This document shows positions 7,487-15,256 of a stretch of DNA of 17,020 nt, one piece after another. Location: contig JAUWDQ010000021.1 of assembly GCA_030608745.1 (NCBI GenBank), positions 1 to 17,020 of the forward strand. The letters run 5' to 3'. The stretch comes from Pseudomonadota bacterium (GTDB lineage: Bacteria > Desulfobacterota > BSN033 > WVXP01 > G020346125). The notes beneath the pieces were generated by a model. The model made no database searches, was not told the origin of the DNA, and saw only the letters and a program-made list of their open reading frames with translations. The translations under genes were made by a program, and so were the position numbers. Position 1 is the stretch's first letter. Every line of letters begins with the position of its first letter.

Positions 7487-8849
7487 TCAGTGGATTAGAT
7501 ATTTCAGGAAAAGCGTGGCAACCCCGAAATAGACGAGGATGCCCGTGATATCGTTGGCAGTAGTAACGAAGGGACCCGATGCGATGGCCGGGTCCACCTT
7601 TATCTTTTTGAAGAAGGCCGGGGCCAACGTCCCCATGGTTGAGGCGATGGTCATGGCGACGACCATTGCAATACCTACTACCAACCCGATGGCCGGATTC
7701 CCATGCCAAAAATAGCCCACCAGGCCGACGGCGATGCCACAGGCAGTGCCCATGATGGCTCCCACCCGAACCTCTCGAAACAGGAAACGCCTCAAGCTAT
7801 TGAAGTCTACCCTGCCCGTGGCAAACCCTCGGACCATGATGGAGGAAGATTGGACCCCTACATTTCCCCCCATTGCCGTAATGACGGGAATAAAGGTGAT
7901 CAGCGCAAAAACGTCCCTTATGGTCACCTTAAAAATCCAAAGCAGATATCCGGTAATCAGCCCTCCGAACAGATTGGTCAAGATCCAGGGGAGCCTAAAT
8001 CGGGATACTTTAAAGACATTGTCCCGATAGACGAATTCATCCTCGTGGGTTCCCGCCATCTTCATGATATCCTCTGTGGCTTCCTCCCGGATGACATCGA
8101 TAATATCGTCGACGGTAATGATTCCAACCAACTTATTCTCCTCGTCGACAACGGGTACGGCGAGGATATCATACTTTTCGACTACCCTGGCCACCTCCTC
8201 CTGATCCATGTCGGTCCGCACGCTGATGACGTCGGCAATCATGATTTGCTTGAGTTTTTTGGTGGGGGGGGACCGTGATGAGTTGTCGGAGGGAGATGAC
8301 CCCAACGAGATGCCCCCGGTCATCCACCACATATACGTAGAAGACCATTTCCGCTTCCGATGCCTTCTGTATAGCCTCGATGGCCTCTTTGGCCGATGTC
8401 TCGTCGGTGAGGGCGAAAAAATCGGGGGTCATAATCCGACCGGCAGTATCCTCCTCATAGCTGAGGAGATCTTCAACTTGCTCTGAATGCTTTTTTGCCA
8501 TCAGGCTTAAGATCTCTTCAGCCAATTCTTCCGGCAATTCGCTGATGAAATCAGCCCTATCATCTGAGGACATTGCCTGAAGGATCTCGGTAATGCGAGG
8601 CCTATCCATTCCCTCTAGCAACTGAGCGCTACTGGCCTTATCGATTTCGCTCAATACCTCCGCCGCCCTTTCCGAATCGTCGATCAGATCGAAGGTAACC
8701 CCCTGGTCCCTTTCGTTGAGATACTCGAATAGGTGGGCGATATCAGCGGGATGAGTCTTATCGATAATCCGTTTCAAGTTAGCCGTGGCTTGTCTTCGGA
8801 TAAGCCTCCTCGTTGTTTCCAATAGGAGCTGTAATTTCGGTCCGGCCAT
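7487..8849 (-). CDS. mgtE: Magnesium transporter MgtE, interrupted by a one-base frameshift
   Basis: MgtE is a homodimeric inner-membrane Mg2+ channel gated by its cytoplasmic domains. The N-terminal part (from ATG 8849, after GAGGGG) contains the superhelical N domain and the first CBS domain (IMTPDFFALTDETSAKEAI ... LVGVISLRQL). The second CBS domain (ADVISVRTDMDQEE ... LVGIITVDDIIDVI) and the five-helix membrane domain with PVITAMGGNVGVQSSS are in another frame. The frame changes between the CBS domains, around eight C then ACC then six A on the coding strand (8271-8255). Removing one base joins both parts into 453 residues, the normal family length (about 450). As written, the first frame stops at 8169 after 226 residues and no membrane protein would be made. 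This may be a sequencing or assembly error, a true mutation, or slippage-based variation. Confidence 0.9.
8264..8271. repeat. G8/C8 homopolymer at the mgtE frameshift
   Basis: Eight consecutive G on the plus strand (C on the coding strand) begin at the third base of codon Val193 of mgtE. Seven would keep the frame into the second CBS domain. A run of six T (six A in the mRNA sense) lies only a few bases away at 8255-8260 and is an alternative slip site giving an almost identical protein. Confidence 0.75.
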
Positions 8850-8864
8850 TTTCCCCTCAATGAT

Positions 8865-9545
8865 CTACCGGATGGATTCCGCGGGAGATCGAAACACCTG
8901 TGTCCCCGGGGGGATGATGAAGGTAAACAGGGAATCCGGAAGGTTGCGGTTTATCTTTATCCCCGAGAAACGGGTTCGATTTACATTCTCAAAAGCATCG
9001 AAGATATCAGTCTGAACGATGAGATATCGCTTGGGGTCAACTCTTAAGACGAGCCTCTGGATGTCGACTTGTTGTTCAATCGGAGCCAACTCCAGGAGAT
9101 AGAAAGAGCCATCCCTTTGGCTCTCGCCCTTGGGGCTTAAAATACGGAAGTCCCTCCTGAGGTCACCCTCCCCGGAGAGAAAAGCTGTTGGAGTCTTTGC
9201 CCGGATCGTCTTCGAAATTTCCCCCACGATTACCTGGTTGTCGTCGGGCTGGTAAAGCCATATCATGGACCCATCGCTGACTATTTCTTGACGAATCGGC
9301 TTGCGATATTCCCATCTCATCATTCCCGATTTCTTGAAGTAGACCCTTCCCTCGGCCTTCTTGACCCGATTGAGGGATTTGTGGATATACTCCTGGGCAA
9401 ATCGGGCTTGAATATCAGTGATCTGATCGTAATTCCGCTGAACCTTCGTGATCAACTCATCGACGGAAAGGCCGTAGCATTCCATTGCCAAACCGAAAAA
9501 GGCCAAGAGAATAAACGAGCCAACCTTCTTTATAGCCTTTGCCAT
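8865..9545 (-). CDS. lolA: Outer-membrane lipoprotein carrier protein LolA
   Basis: LolA is the periplasmic chaperone that takes lipoproteins from the LolCDE transporter and brings them to the outer membrane. The 226-residue product starts with a signal peptide: KAIKK, a hydrophobic core SFILLAFFGLAM, and a probable cleavage near residue 25. The mature part has the LolA pattern: YDQITDIQARFAQEY, EGRVYFKKSGMMRWEYRKP, SDGSMIWLYQPDDNQV, then PTAFLSGEGDL and a closing FTFIIPPGTQV. AAGGGA 8 nt before the ATG supports the start. It follows ftsK by 13 nt and precedes mgtE by 15 nt; ftsK-lolA adjacency is known from other Gram-negative genomes. The gene indicates a diderm host. Confidence 0.93.
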   Translation of the reverse strand: MAKAIKKVGSFILLAFFGLAMECYGLSVDELITKVQRNYDQITDIQARFAQEYIHKSLNRVKKAEGRVYFKKSGMMRWEYRKPIRQEIVSDGSMIWLYQPDDNQVIVGEISKTIRAKTPTAFLSGEGDLRRDFRILSPKGESQRDGSFYLLELAPIEQQVDIQRLVLRVDPKRYLIVQTDIFDAFENVNRTRFSGIKINRNLPDSLFTFIIPPGTQVFRSPAESIR

Positions 9546-9558
9546 GGATTTTTCCCTT

Positions 9559-11760
9559 TTATCTCTTATGGATTAGGACCTCCCTCGGTTTTATCCCATC
9601 CGATGGTCCTACAATCTCTTCTTCCTCCATCTTCTCGACAATCCGGGCAGCGCGATTATAACCGACCCGGAACCTTCTCTGAATGAGGGAGATGGATGCC
9701 TGGCCCGTCTCAGCGACAAAGGCGACGGCTTCATCATATTTTTCGTCATATTCTCCCTCCTCTGTGCCAGTTTCCTTGGCCTTTTTCTCCTCCAAGATCG
9801 ATTGATCGTAGATGGGTTTGCCCTGATTTTTCAAGAAGTCCACCATCCTCTTGATCTCACCCGATGAGGCCAAGGCGCCATGAACCCGCTTCAACTTCGA
9901 ACTACCTGGGGGCAAGAAGAGCATGTCCCCCATCCCCAGGAGGTGTTCTGCGCCAATGGTGTCCAAGATGGTGCGGGAATCGACTTTGGATGAGACCTGG
10001 AAGGAGATCCGGGCGGGAAAGTTGGCCTTGATGATTCCCGTCAAAACATCGACCGAAGGCCTCTGGGTGGCCAGAATGAGATGGATTCCTACTGCCCTGG
10101 CCATCTGGGCCAATCGTGTGATGGATTCCTCTACCTCCCTCGATGAAATGATCATCAGGTCGGCTAGTTCGTCGATAACCACAAGGATATAAGGGAGTTT
10201 TTCCCCCGTAGCTGCCTCCGGCGTATTCCCCTGGGCATCAGGCGTCCCTTCCCTCATCTCCGTTTCGATTGTTCGATTGTACAGCTCGATATTCCTTGTG
10301 CCCCTGTTGGCGAGGAGAGAGTACCTCCGTTCCATCTCCTCGACAAGCCACATCAGACCCGTTGCCGCTTTCTTGGGGTTTGTAATTACAGGGAGCAGGA
10401 GGTGGGGAATATCCTCGTAAGCGGACAGCTCCAGCATCTTGGGGTCGATCAAGAGGAACTTTACGTCATCTGGGGTAGCCCTAAGGAGAATGCTACAAAT
10501 CATGGAATTGATGGATACGCTCTTACCGGAACCCGTTGATCCGGCCACCAGGAGGTGGGGCATTTTGGCCAAATCAATGACGACGGGGGCCCCCGAAATA
10601 TCCTTTCCCAATGCCAGGGTTAGTTTGGACTCAGATGTTTTGAAGGCCTCCGAATCGACTATCTCCTTTATGTAAACTGTCTCCCTGAGGGCATTGGGAA
10701 TTTCTATTCCCACCACTGATTTCCCCGGTATGGGGGCCACGATGCGAATGCTGATCGCGCTCAAGGCCAAGGCCAGATCATCCGCAAGGTTGACGATTTT
10801 GTTTACCTTCACGCCGGGGGCTGGTTCGAACTCATAAACGGTTATGACGGGACCTGGCCTCACTTGCATTACCTGTCCCTCTACGCCATAATCCATCAAT
10901 TTCTTCTCGAGGATTCGGGAGTGCATCACCAGACTCTGTTTATCAATGGTCACTCTCTGCACCTCCCCCGAATCCAAGAGGGACAGGGGTGGGAGGTGAA
11001 ACCTTTCCTTGGGTTTTATGAAGTTAAACTCCTCCTGTTCAAATCTCGCCTTCCTCTCGGTCCTGCTGGGAGGCTCTACCACAACGGGTCCCGAGAGGTT
11101 ACGGTCTCCTTTTCTTTGCCTCCGCTCCGCGGAAACCTCCCTGATCCTGCGAACCCGTTCCCTCCGAATCATCATCAAGAGATTCCATCTTCGAACTCCT
11201 GCTTTGAAGAGCCCCACCAATCTGTCGATCAAGGAGACGAAGGAGAGCCCCGTACTGAGGGATATGGCCATAATAAAGACCACGAGGACGATTATAGAGG
11301 CGCCTGGGAGGTTGAAGTACCTCTCCAAAAGCCGAGAGGAAAGATCTCCTAAAACCCCCCCTGCAAGGATCTTACGGCCAAAAATCCGGATTGTATCAAC
11401 TTCCAAGCCCAAGCCCGTGGCAGTGGAGAGGATGATGAGCAGAAAACCCACCCCCTTTCCATAACTTATTCCCGCGGACATGGGCAAGAAGAGGAAACAG
11501 GCCAGTATTCCTATGGCCAGGGGAATCAAATATGAGGCTAAGCCCAGGCCTTGGAGGAGAAGATCGCTCAGATAGGATCCCACGATGCCGCTGAGATTAT
11601 GAATCACCTTAACCCTTGTTGCATGAGAGACGTTAAAGGATGGATCGGAGGGATGATAGGATATGAGGCTGAGCACCGTAAAGATGGCGATTGCCAACAG
11701 AATGATCCCCGGAATCTCTCTTTTCAGGCTTCTCCTGGAGGTCGAAGAAAGCTTTTCCAT
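9559..11760 (-). CDS. ftsK: DNA translocase FtsK
   Basis: FtsK pumps chromosome ends through the closing division septum and directs dif recombination. This 733-residue form has the short linker typical of many bacteria. Four membrane segments are visible near residues 16-35, 70-92, 101-120 and 153-178. After a basic, charged linker (about 190-250) come the motor domains: Walker A GSTGSGKS (407-414), the FLLIDPKMLELSAYE segment (435-449) and Walker B ILVVIDELADLM (525-536), followed by LILATQRPSVDVLTG. The C-terminal winged-helix gamma domain (about 671-733) holds SLIQRRFRVGYNRAARIVEKME, the DNA-orienting helix. The ATG lies 1 nt after the plsC stop, with AGGGGA as ribosome binding site, so the two are probably translationally coupled. 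The frame is intact. Confidence 0.98.
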   Translation of the reverse strand: MEKLSSTSRRSLKREIPGIILLAIAIFTVLSLISYHPSDPSFNVSHATRVKVIHNLSGIVGSYLSDLLLQGLGLASYLIPLAIGILACFLFLPMSAGISYGKGVGFLLIILSTATGLGLEVDTIRIFGRKILAGGVLGDLSSRLLERYFNLPGASIIVLVVFIMAISLSTGLSFVSLIDRLVGLFKAGVRRWNLLMMIRRERVRRIREVSAERRQRKGDRNLSGPVVVEPPSRTERKARFEQEEFNFIKPKERFHLPPLSLLDSGEVQRVTIDKQSLVMHSRILEKKLMDYGVEGQVMQVRPGPVITVYEFEPAPGVKVNKIVNLADDLALALSAISIRIVAPIPGKSVVGIEIPNALRETVYIKEIVDSEAFKTSESKLTLALGKDISGAPVVIDLAKMPHLLVAGSTGSGKSVSINSMICSILLRATPDDVKFLLIDPKMLELSAYEDIPHLLLPVITNPKKAATGLMWLVEEMERRYSLLANRGTRNIELYNRTIETEMREGTPDAQGNTPEAATGEKLPYILVVIDELADLMIISSREVEESITRLAQMARAVGIHLILATQRPSVDVLTGIIKANFPARISFQVSSKVDSRTILDTIGAEHLLGMGDMLFLPPGSSKLKRVHGALASSGEIKRMVDFLKNQGKPIYDQSILEEKKAKETGTEEGEYDEKYDEAVAFVAETGQASISLIQRRFRVGYNRAARIVEKMEEEEIVGPSDGIKPREVLIHKR

Positions 11761-11761
11761 A

Positions 11762-12472
11762 CTATCCCCTATCCGCTGTTAAATTCTTCTCTATGGTCTC
11801 CCTGACCTTTTCTATCAGGACATTCCTTTCCCCCAATGAAAAGGGTGTGGTTTGGATCGCTCTATCAATGTTGACTCGAATCTCGCCGGGTTGGACCCTC
11901 ATGGAGTCCCTCGGCATTACATCCCGGCTCCCATTGATCGTTATAGGGATGATGGGAACCCCGGATTTAAGGGCCAGGGTAAATCCGCCCCTCTTAAAGG
12001 GCTGGATAGATCCATCACGGCTTCGGGTTCCCTCTGGGAAAATGACCACGGAGACCCCTCCTTTGATTTTGCTCGCTGCTTTTTCGATGCTCTCCAAGGC
12101 CTTTCTCCTCCCGGATCGGTCGATGCTGATGTAGTTGGCGGCCCACATCGCCCATCCCAGGATAGGAATTGAAAACAGCTCCTTTTTCGCAATCCACCTA
12201 AACTGGACGGGCAGGCAACTCAGTAATGCGAAAATATCATAACTGCCCTGATGGTTGGACATATAGATATATGGCGTTTCCCTGTCGAGATGTTCCAATC
12301 CCCTTACCTTGACCCTTACCCCACTGACCAGTAGTTGTATCTTCGCCCACCATCTGGCATAGTGGTGGATGATATTGCCGTTGCGATCAAAGGGAAAGGT
12401 GATAAAGACCAATGTACTCAGGCCTACGGTGCTGATGGCGATGCTGATCCAGAGCAAAACCCAACGGATCAT
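11762..12472 (-). CDS. plsC: 1-acyl-sn-glycerol-3-phosphate acyltransferase (PlsC family)
   Basis: PlsC transfers a second acyl chain to lysophosphatidic acid, making phosphatidic acid for membrane phospholipids. The 236-residue product has an N-terminal hydrophobic segment (about 3-26) anchoring it to the inner membrane. The catalytic HX4D motif is NHQGSYD (73-79), and the substrate-binding FPEGTRSRDG starts at 145; VPIIPITINGS is the later PlsC block. The ATG directly abuts the stop codon of cooC (TAAATG), with GAGG a few bases upstream, suggesting coupled translation. The reading as PlsC rather than another LPLAT family member rests on the motifs and typical length. Confidence 0.93.
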   Translation of the reverse strand: MIRWVLLWISIAISTVGLSTLVFITFPFDRNGNIIHHYARWWAKIQLLVSGVRVKVRGLEHLDRETPYIYMSNHQGSYDIFALLSCLPVQFRWIAKKELFSIPILGWAMWAANYISIDRSGRRKALESIEKAASKIKGGVSVVIFPEGTRSRDGSIQPFKRGGFTLALKSGVPIIPITINGSRDVMPRDSMRVQPGEIRVNIDRAIQTTPFSLGERNVLIEKVRETIEKNLTADRG

Positions 12473-13240
12473 TTAGGCCTCTATCCTTTCGATAATTTCC
12501 GCAACCTCCCCCTTGAATCGATCATCAATATCATACGCGGAAACCCCCTGCCTGTCCGCTTGCAGGATCTTGGGGTTGAAACTGAGGTATCCAATGATCT
12601 CAAAATCGGAGAGGTGCTCCTCGATGATCTTACGATCCTCCTCCGTCGTGATTTTGTTTCCCACTATCAGGACCCTCTTCACCCCCAAATCGGTGGCCAA
12701 TTTTCTGATCTGTTTCGTGGTGCCGATGGAGCGAAGCCCCGGCTCGACAACTACAATAAGGGCATCCACGTATTCGGTTGATCCCCTGCCTAAATGCTCC
12801 AACCCGGCTTCCATATCCACGATGACAACTTCATCTCTCCCGACGAAAAGATATCGCATCAAGCTCTTTAAGAGCACATTTTCAGGGCAGAAGCATCCTC
12901 CGCCGCCTTGGGGGATACATCCCAATAGAAGCAGTTTGACCCCTTCAAAGGATACACCGAATTCATCGGGGATATCATCCACCCTTGGATTGAGTTTGAA
13001 CATCGCCCCAATGGTTCCCTTCTTTGTCCCCGTTCTTTCCTCGACGAGGGGGGTCATGGAGGCAAGGGGTGACAATTCTTTTACCATCTCCTCGGGAAAT
13101 CCAAGGGCAGAGGCCAAATTTGCATCCGGGTCGGCATCGATGGCCAAGACCTTCTTGCCCCTCTGAGCCAAAATACGGGCCATCACCCCTGCCAAGGTCG
13201 TCTTTCCTACACCTCCCTTGCCCGAAATAGCAATTTTCAA
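12473..13240 (-). CDS. CooC-family nickel-insertion ATPase (MinD/ParA superfamily)
   Basis: CooC/AcsF proteins are dimeric ATPases that help insert nickel into carbon monoxide dehydrogenase or acetyl-CoA synthase. The 255-residue product has the deviant Walker A GKGGVGKTT (7-15), AIDADPDANLA (33-43), the metal-site motif CFC (Cys116, Cys118) after a glycine run, and VIVDMEAGLEHLGRGST (139-155), a hallmark of the CooC branch. I choose a TTG start at 13240, since AAAGGAG lies 8 nt before it and the conserved fold begins there. An ATG at 13387 would add 49 residues without family character and lies upstream of the promoter at 13290-13317. It leads the operon cooC-plsC-ftsK-lolA-mgtE-recO. No CODH genes are in view, so the client is inferred. 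Confidence 0.87.
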   Translation of the reverse strand: MKIAISGKGGVGKTTLAGVMARILAQRGKKVLAIDADPDANLASALGFPEEMVKELSPLASMTPLVEERTGTKKGTIGAMFKLNPRVDDIPDEFGVSFEGVKLLLLGCIPQGGGGCFCPENVLLKSLMRYLFVGRDEVVIVDMEAGLEHLGRGSTEYVDALIVVVEPGLRSIGTTKQIRKLATDLGVKRVLIVGNKITTEEDRKIIEEHLSDFEIIGYLSFNPKILQADRQGVSAYDIDDRFKGEVAEIIERIEA

Positions 13241-13248
13241 GAAAAGGT

Positions 13249-13255
13249 CTCCTTT
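13249..13255 (-). promoter_or_regulatory. Shine-Dalgarno sequence supporting the TTG start of cooC
   Basis: AAAGGAG on the minus strand stands 8 nt before the TTG at 13240, inside the short leader predicted from the promoter at 13290-13317. It outweighs the in-frame ATG at 13387. Confidence 0.75.
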
Positions 13256-13289
13256 ACGGAAACGGACGCAATGAAGGATAATTACAAAT

Positions 13290-13317
13290 ATTGTACATTT
13301 CCCGCCCTTTTTGTCAA
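13290..13317 (-). promoter_or_regulatory. Sigma-70 promoter of the cooC-plsC-ftsK-lolA-mgtE-recO operon
   Basis: On the minus strand a perfect -35 TTGACA (13317-13312) is followed after 16 nt by TACAAT (13295-13290, one mismatch to TATAAT), with TG directly before the -10. Transcription should start near 13283, giving a leader of about 43 nt before the TTG start. It is the best promoter in the window. Confidence 0.75.
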
Positions 13318-13429
13318 TGACATCGGCTCTGGAGCTTCCTGACCTCTGGAGGACTCCGTTGTGTCCGAGCGTAATTCCATCCTTCAAACCGCAGCACTAC
13401 TCCACCGCATAACTGCAGTACCCAAACTC

Positions 13430-13530
13430 GGCTGGAAGGGGTAGGTATTCCCCGCCTTCGAACCCCGAAAGGGGATCTGGGCAACAGCCCCATAAGGTAT
13501 TGAAGCCAAGGGACAAGGGAGTCCCCTACC
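13430..13530. ncRNA. Cluster of short GC-rich hairpins, possible structured RNA
   Basis: Within about 100 nt there are four stems: GGGG/CCCC at 13438-13453; CCCC-GAAA-GGGG at 13463-13474; GGGC-AACA-GCCC at 13479-13490; and GGGAC/GTCCC at 13510-13525. Possible long-range pairs GGCT/AGCC (13430-13433 with 13504-13507) and GGAAGGGG/CCCCTACC (13434-13441 with 13523-13530) would close them into a multibranch fold. The GAAA (GNRA) tetraloop appears only when read on the plus strand, which hints that the RNA would be plus-sense. I do not recognise the family. It could also be a repeat element or intron remnant. Confidence 0.3.
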
Positions 13531-13593
13531 GAAACATGATTACCCCGAAACGAAGATGGATTAAAGGCTTGGCAAAAGATTGGAACAACTCTC

Positions 13594-14379
13594 TCAAGGC
13601 GAGGGAGGAGGTTCCCCTTGATTTCGGTGGTAAATTATCCTCAACCCCTCAAGGGTGAGAAATTCATCGACCTCTTCGATGAACTCCGACTCCGGGGCGA
13701 TCAAATCAGCTAAGCCACCCGTTGCGATCACCTTCGGGTTAGTCTTTGTTTCCCTTTTCATGCGGCTCACGATCCCATCCACCAATCCCACATACCCGTG
13801 CATGATTCCGGCCTGTATGCTACTAACGGTGTTTTTCCCGATAATCCCTTTGGGTTTTGTCAATTCCACCCTGGGCAGTTTCGACGCCCGTTGGAAAAGG
13901 GCCTCGGTGGAAATTAAAATCCCCGGCGAGATTGCACCACCCATGTATTCCCCCTTTGGGGAGATGTAGTCGAAGGTAGTCGCCGTGCCGAAATCCACGA
14001 TGATCAAACTTCTTCCGTGTTTCGCGTATGCGGCAACAGCGTTGACGATTCGATCCGCTCCCACCTCAACGGGATTATCATAACAGATGGGCATTCCTGT
14101 CTTGATCCCAGGGCCGACTACCAAGGGCTTGAGGCCGAAATACTTCATTGCCATCCCCTCAAGGATATTGGTTACTGGGGGGACGACACAGGAGATGGTG
14201 ATTCCAAGGATATCCTCCAGCTCAATGTGACTGAACATGAAGAGATCCTTTATGAGGATTCCGTATTCGTCTATAGTCCTTCCCTTTTCGGTACAAATAC
14301 GCCAGTTTCCAACGAGCCGGTCTTCCTCGAATACGCCTAATATCGTATGGGTATTGCCCACATCGATTGCGAATAACAT
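13594..14379 (-). CDS. coaX: Type III pantothenate kinase CoaX
   Basis: CoaX phosphorylates pantothenate with ATP in the first step of coenzyme A synthesis; the type III enzyme is not feedback-inhibited by CoA and needs a monovalent cation. The 261-residue product shows the ASKHA-fold motifs: DVGNTHT (6-12), GADRIVNAVAAY (107-118) with the presumed catalytic Asp109, DFGTATTFDYI (129-139) and GGAISPGI, then ATGGLA near the C-terminus. AAGGAAAG before the ATG overlaps the end of birA, whose stop codon is only 3 nt upstream. birA-coaX pairs are common in bacteria. No terminator is apparent after it. Confidence 0.96.
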   Translation of the reverse strand: MLFAIDVGNTHTILGVFEEDRLVGNWRICTEKGRTIDEYGILIKDLFMFSHIELEDILGITISCVVPPVTNILEGMAMKYFGLKPLVVGPGIKTGMPICYDNPVEVGADRIVNAVAAYAKHGRSLIIVDFGTATTFDYISPKGEYMGGAISPGILISTEALFQRASKLPRVELTKPKGIIGKNTVSSIQAGIMHGYVGLVDGIVSRMKRETKTNPKVIATGGLADLIAPESEFIEEVDEFLTLEGLRIIYHRNQGEPPPSP

Positions 14380-14382
14380 CTC

Positions 14383-15216
14383 TTACTTTCCTTCAGATCC
14401 AAACCCGGGCTTCATATCTGGGAACTCTTCCGGTTGGGAAATATCCCCCGCAATCACCCTTTTTTCGGACCCGTCCGGGGCGGAAAGGAGAAGGGATCCA
14501 TCCGAATCGATTCCCTTAACCCTTCCCCGAATAACCTCATGAAAGGATTTCATCTCCACTACTTTCCCCACCATCTGGGACAACTCCTCCCATTGGCGAA
14601 GAATCCGCTCAGTTTCTCCGGTTAAGAAAGCTTGGTATTCCCCTTCCACTTCTCGGAGGAGGGTACTGAGGAATTCAACTCGGGAGATATCATATCCCAG
14701 TTCCTCCCTCAAGGAGGTGACAATGGGTCTCATTTCCTCGGGGATCATTTCCAAGGTCATATTGACATTGATTCCTATTCCCAAAATCACGAAATCCACC
14801 TCACCCGCTTTGGACTTCAGCTCGTTAAGCAAGCCGGCGACCTTCTTACCATTTATGAGGAGATCATTGGGCCACTTTATTCGAGGCTGAAGCCCCGAGA
14901 TCCCTTTCGCTGCCTTTGCGGTTGCTACTGCAGCCATAAGAGTAATCAAGGGAGCATATCGTACGGCAATCGGGGGTCGAAGGATTATGGAGACATAGAG
15001 ATTTACCCCCGGAGGGGAGAGCCATGGTCGATCCAGTCTGCCCTTCCCCCTCAGTTGGCGATCCGCAACGACAACCTCTCCTTCCTCTCCTCCCTCTCGG
15101 GCCATGCGATAGGCTTCTAAATTGGTGGAATCCAATTCATCGAAGACATGAATTTTCTTGCCGAGAAGCTGAGTCCCCAAGTGGGCCTTTATAGCTCGCA
15201 AAGAAAAGGTGTTCAT
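14383..15216 (-). CDS. birA: Biotin--[acetyl-CoA-carboxylase] ligase (class I, no HTH)
   Basis: BirA makes biotinyl-5'-AMP and attaches biotin to carrier domains of biotin carboxylases. From the ATG at 15216 the product has 277 residues and starts directly with the catalytic domain, so it lacks the DNA-binding helix-turn-helix of the E. coli repressor form. Visible motifs are DSTN (29-32), the ATP/biotin loop GKGRLDRPW (57-65), KWPNDL with the key lysine (114-119) and GIGINVN (146-152), plus the C-terminal SH3-like domain (about 216-262). In the loop the usual GRGRxGRxW has Lys and Asp at two positions; the Arg matching E. coli R118 is kept. An upstream ATG at 15309 would overlap EF-G by 53 nt and adds non-family residues; a GTG at 15240 is also possible. 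No strong Shine-Dalgarno is seen. Confidence 0.93.
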   Translation of the reverse strand: MNTFSLRAIKAHLGTQLLGKKIHVFDELDSTNLEAYRMAREGGEEGEVVVADRQLRGKGRLDRPWLSPPGVNLYVSIILRPPIAVRYAPLITLMAAVATAKAAKGISGLQPRIKWPNDLLINGKKVAGLLNELKSKAGEVDFVILGIGINVNMTLEMIPEEMRPIVTSLREELGYDISRVEFLSTLLREVEGEYQAFLTGETERILRQWEELSQMVGKVVEMKSFHEVIRGRVKGIDSDGSLLLSAPDGSEKRVIAGDISQPEEFPDMKPGFGSEGK

Positions 15217-15256
15217 TGGAGTCCATTTTCCGTTCACTGGAGCACACGGTGGGATA

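Larger units (their letters stand above)
13241..13593. other. Gene-free interval between coaX and cooC
   Basis: 353 nt without a supported gene. It contains the cooC ribosome binding site and promoter (13249-13317), about 110 nt with no recognised signal (13318-13429), a cluster of GC-rich hairpins (13430-13530), and about 60 nt next to the coaX stop without a T-run terminator. The frame extending cooC upstream to 13387 is not believed to be translated. Confidence 0.65.

Noticed and set aside
8169..8332. Two separate overlapping MgtE-like proteins as distinct genes
   Set aside because: The overlap parts are out-of-frame continuations; one base change rebuilds a single normal-length protein.
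13241..13387. 49-residue N-terminal extension of the CooC-like protein from an ATG at 13387
   Set aside because: It has no family character and contains the operon promoter; the TTG at 13240 has a proper ribosome binding site.
13430..13530. tRNA-like TTCGAA segment near 13458
   Set aside because: The flanks do not form a T arm and there is no cloverleaf or acceptor stem.
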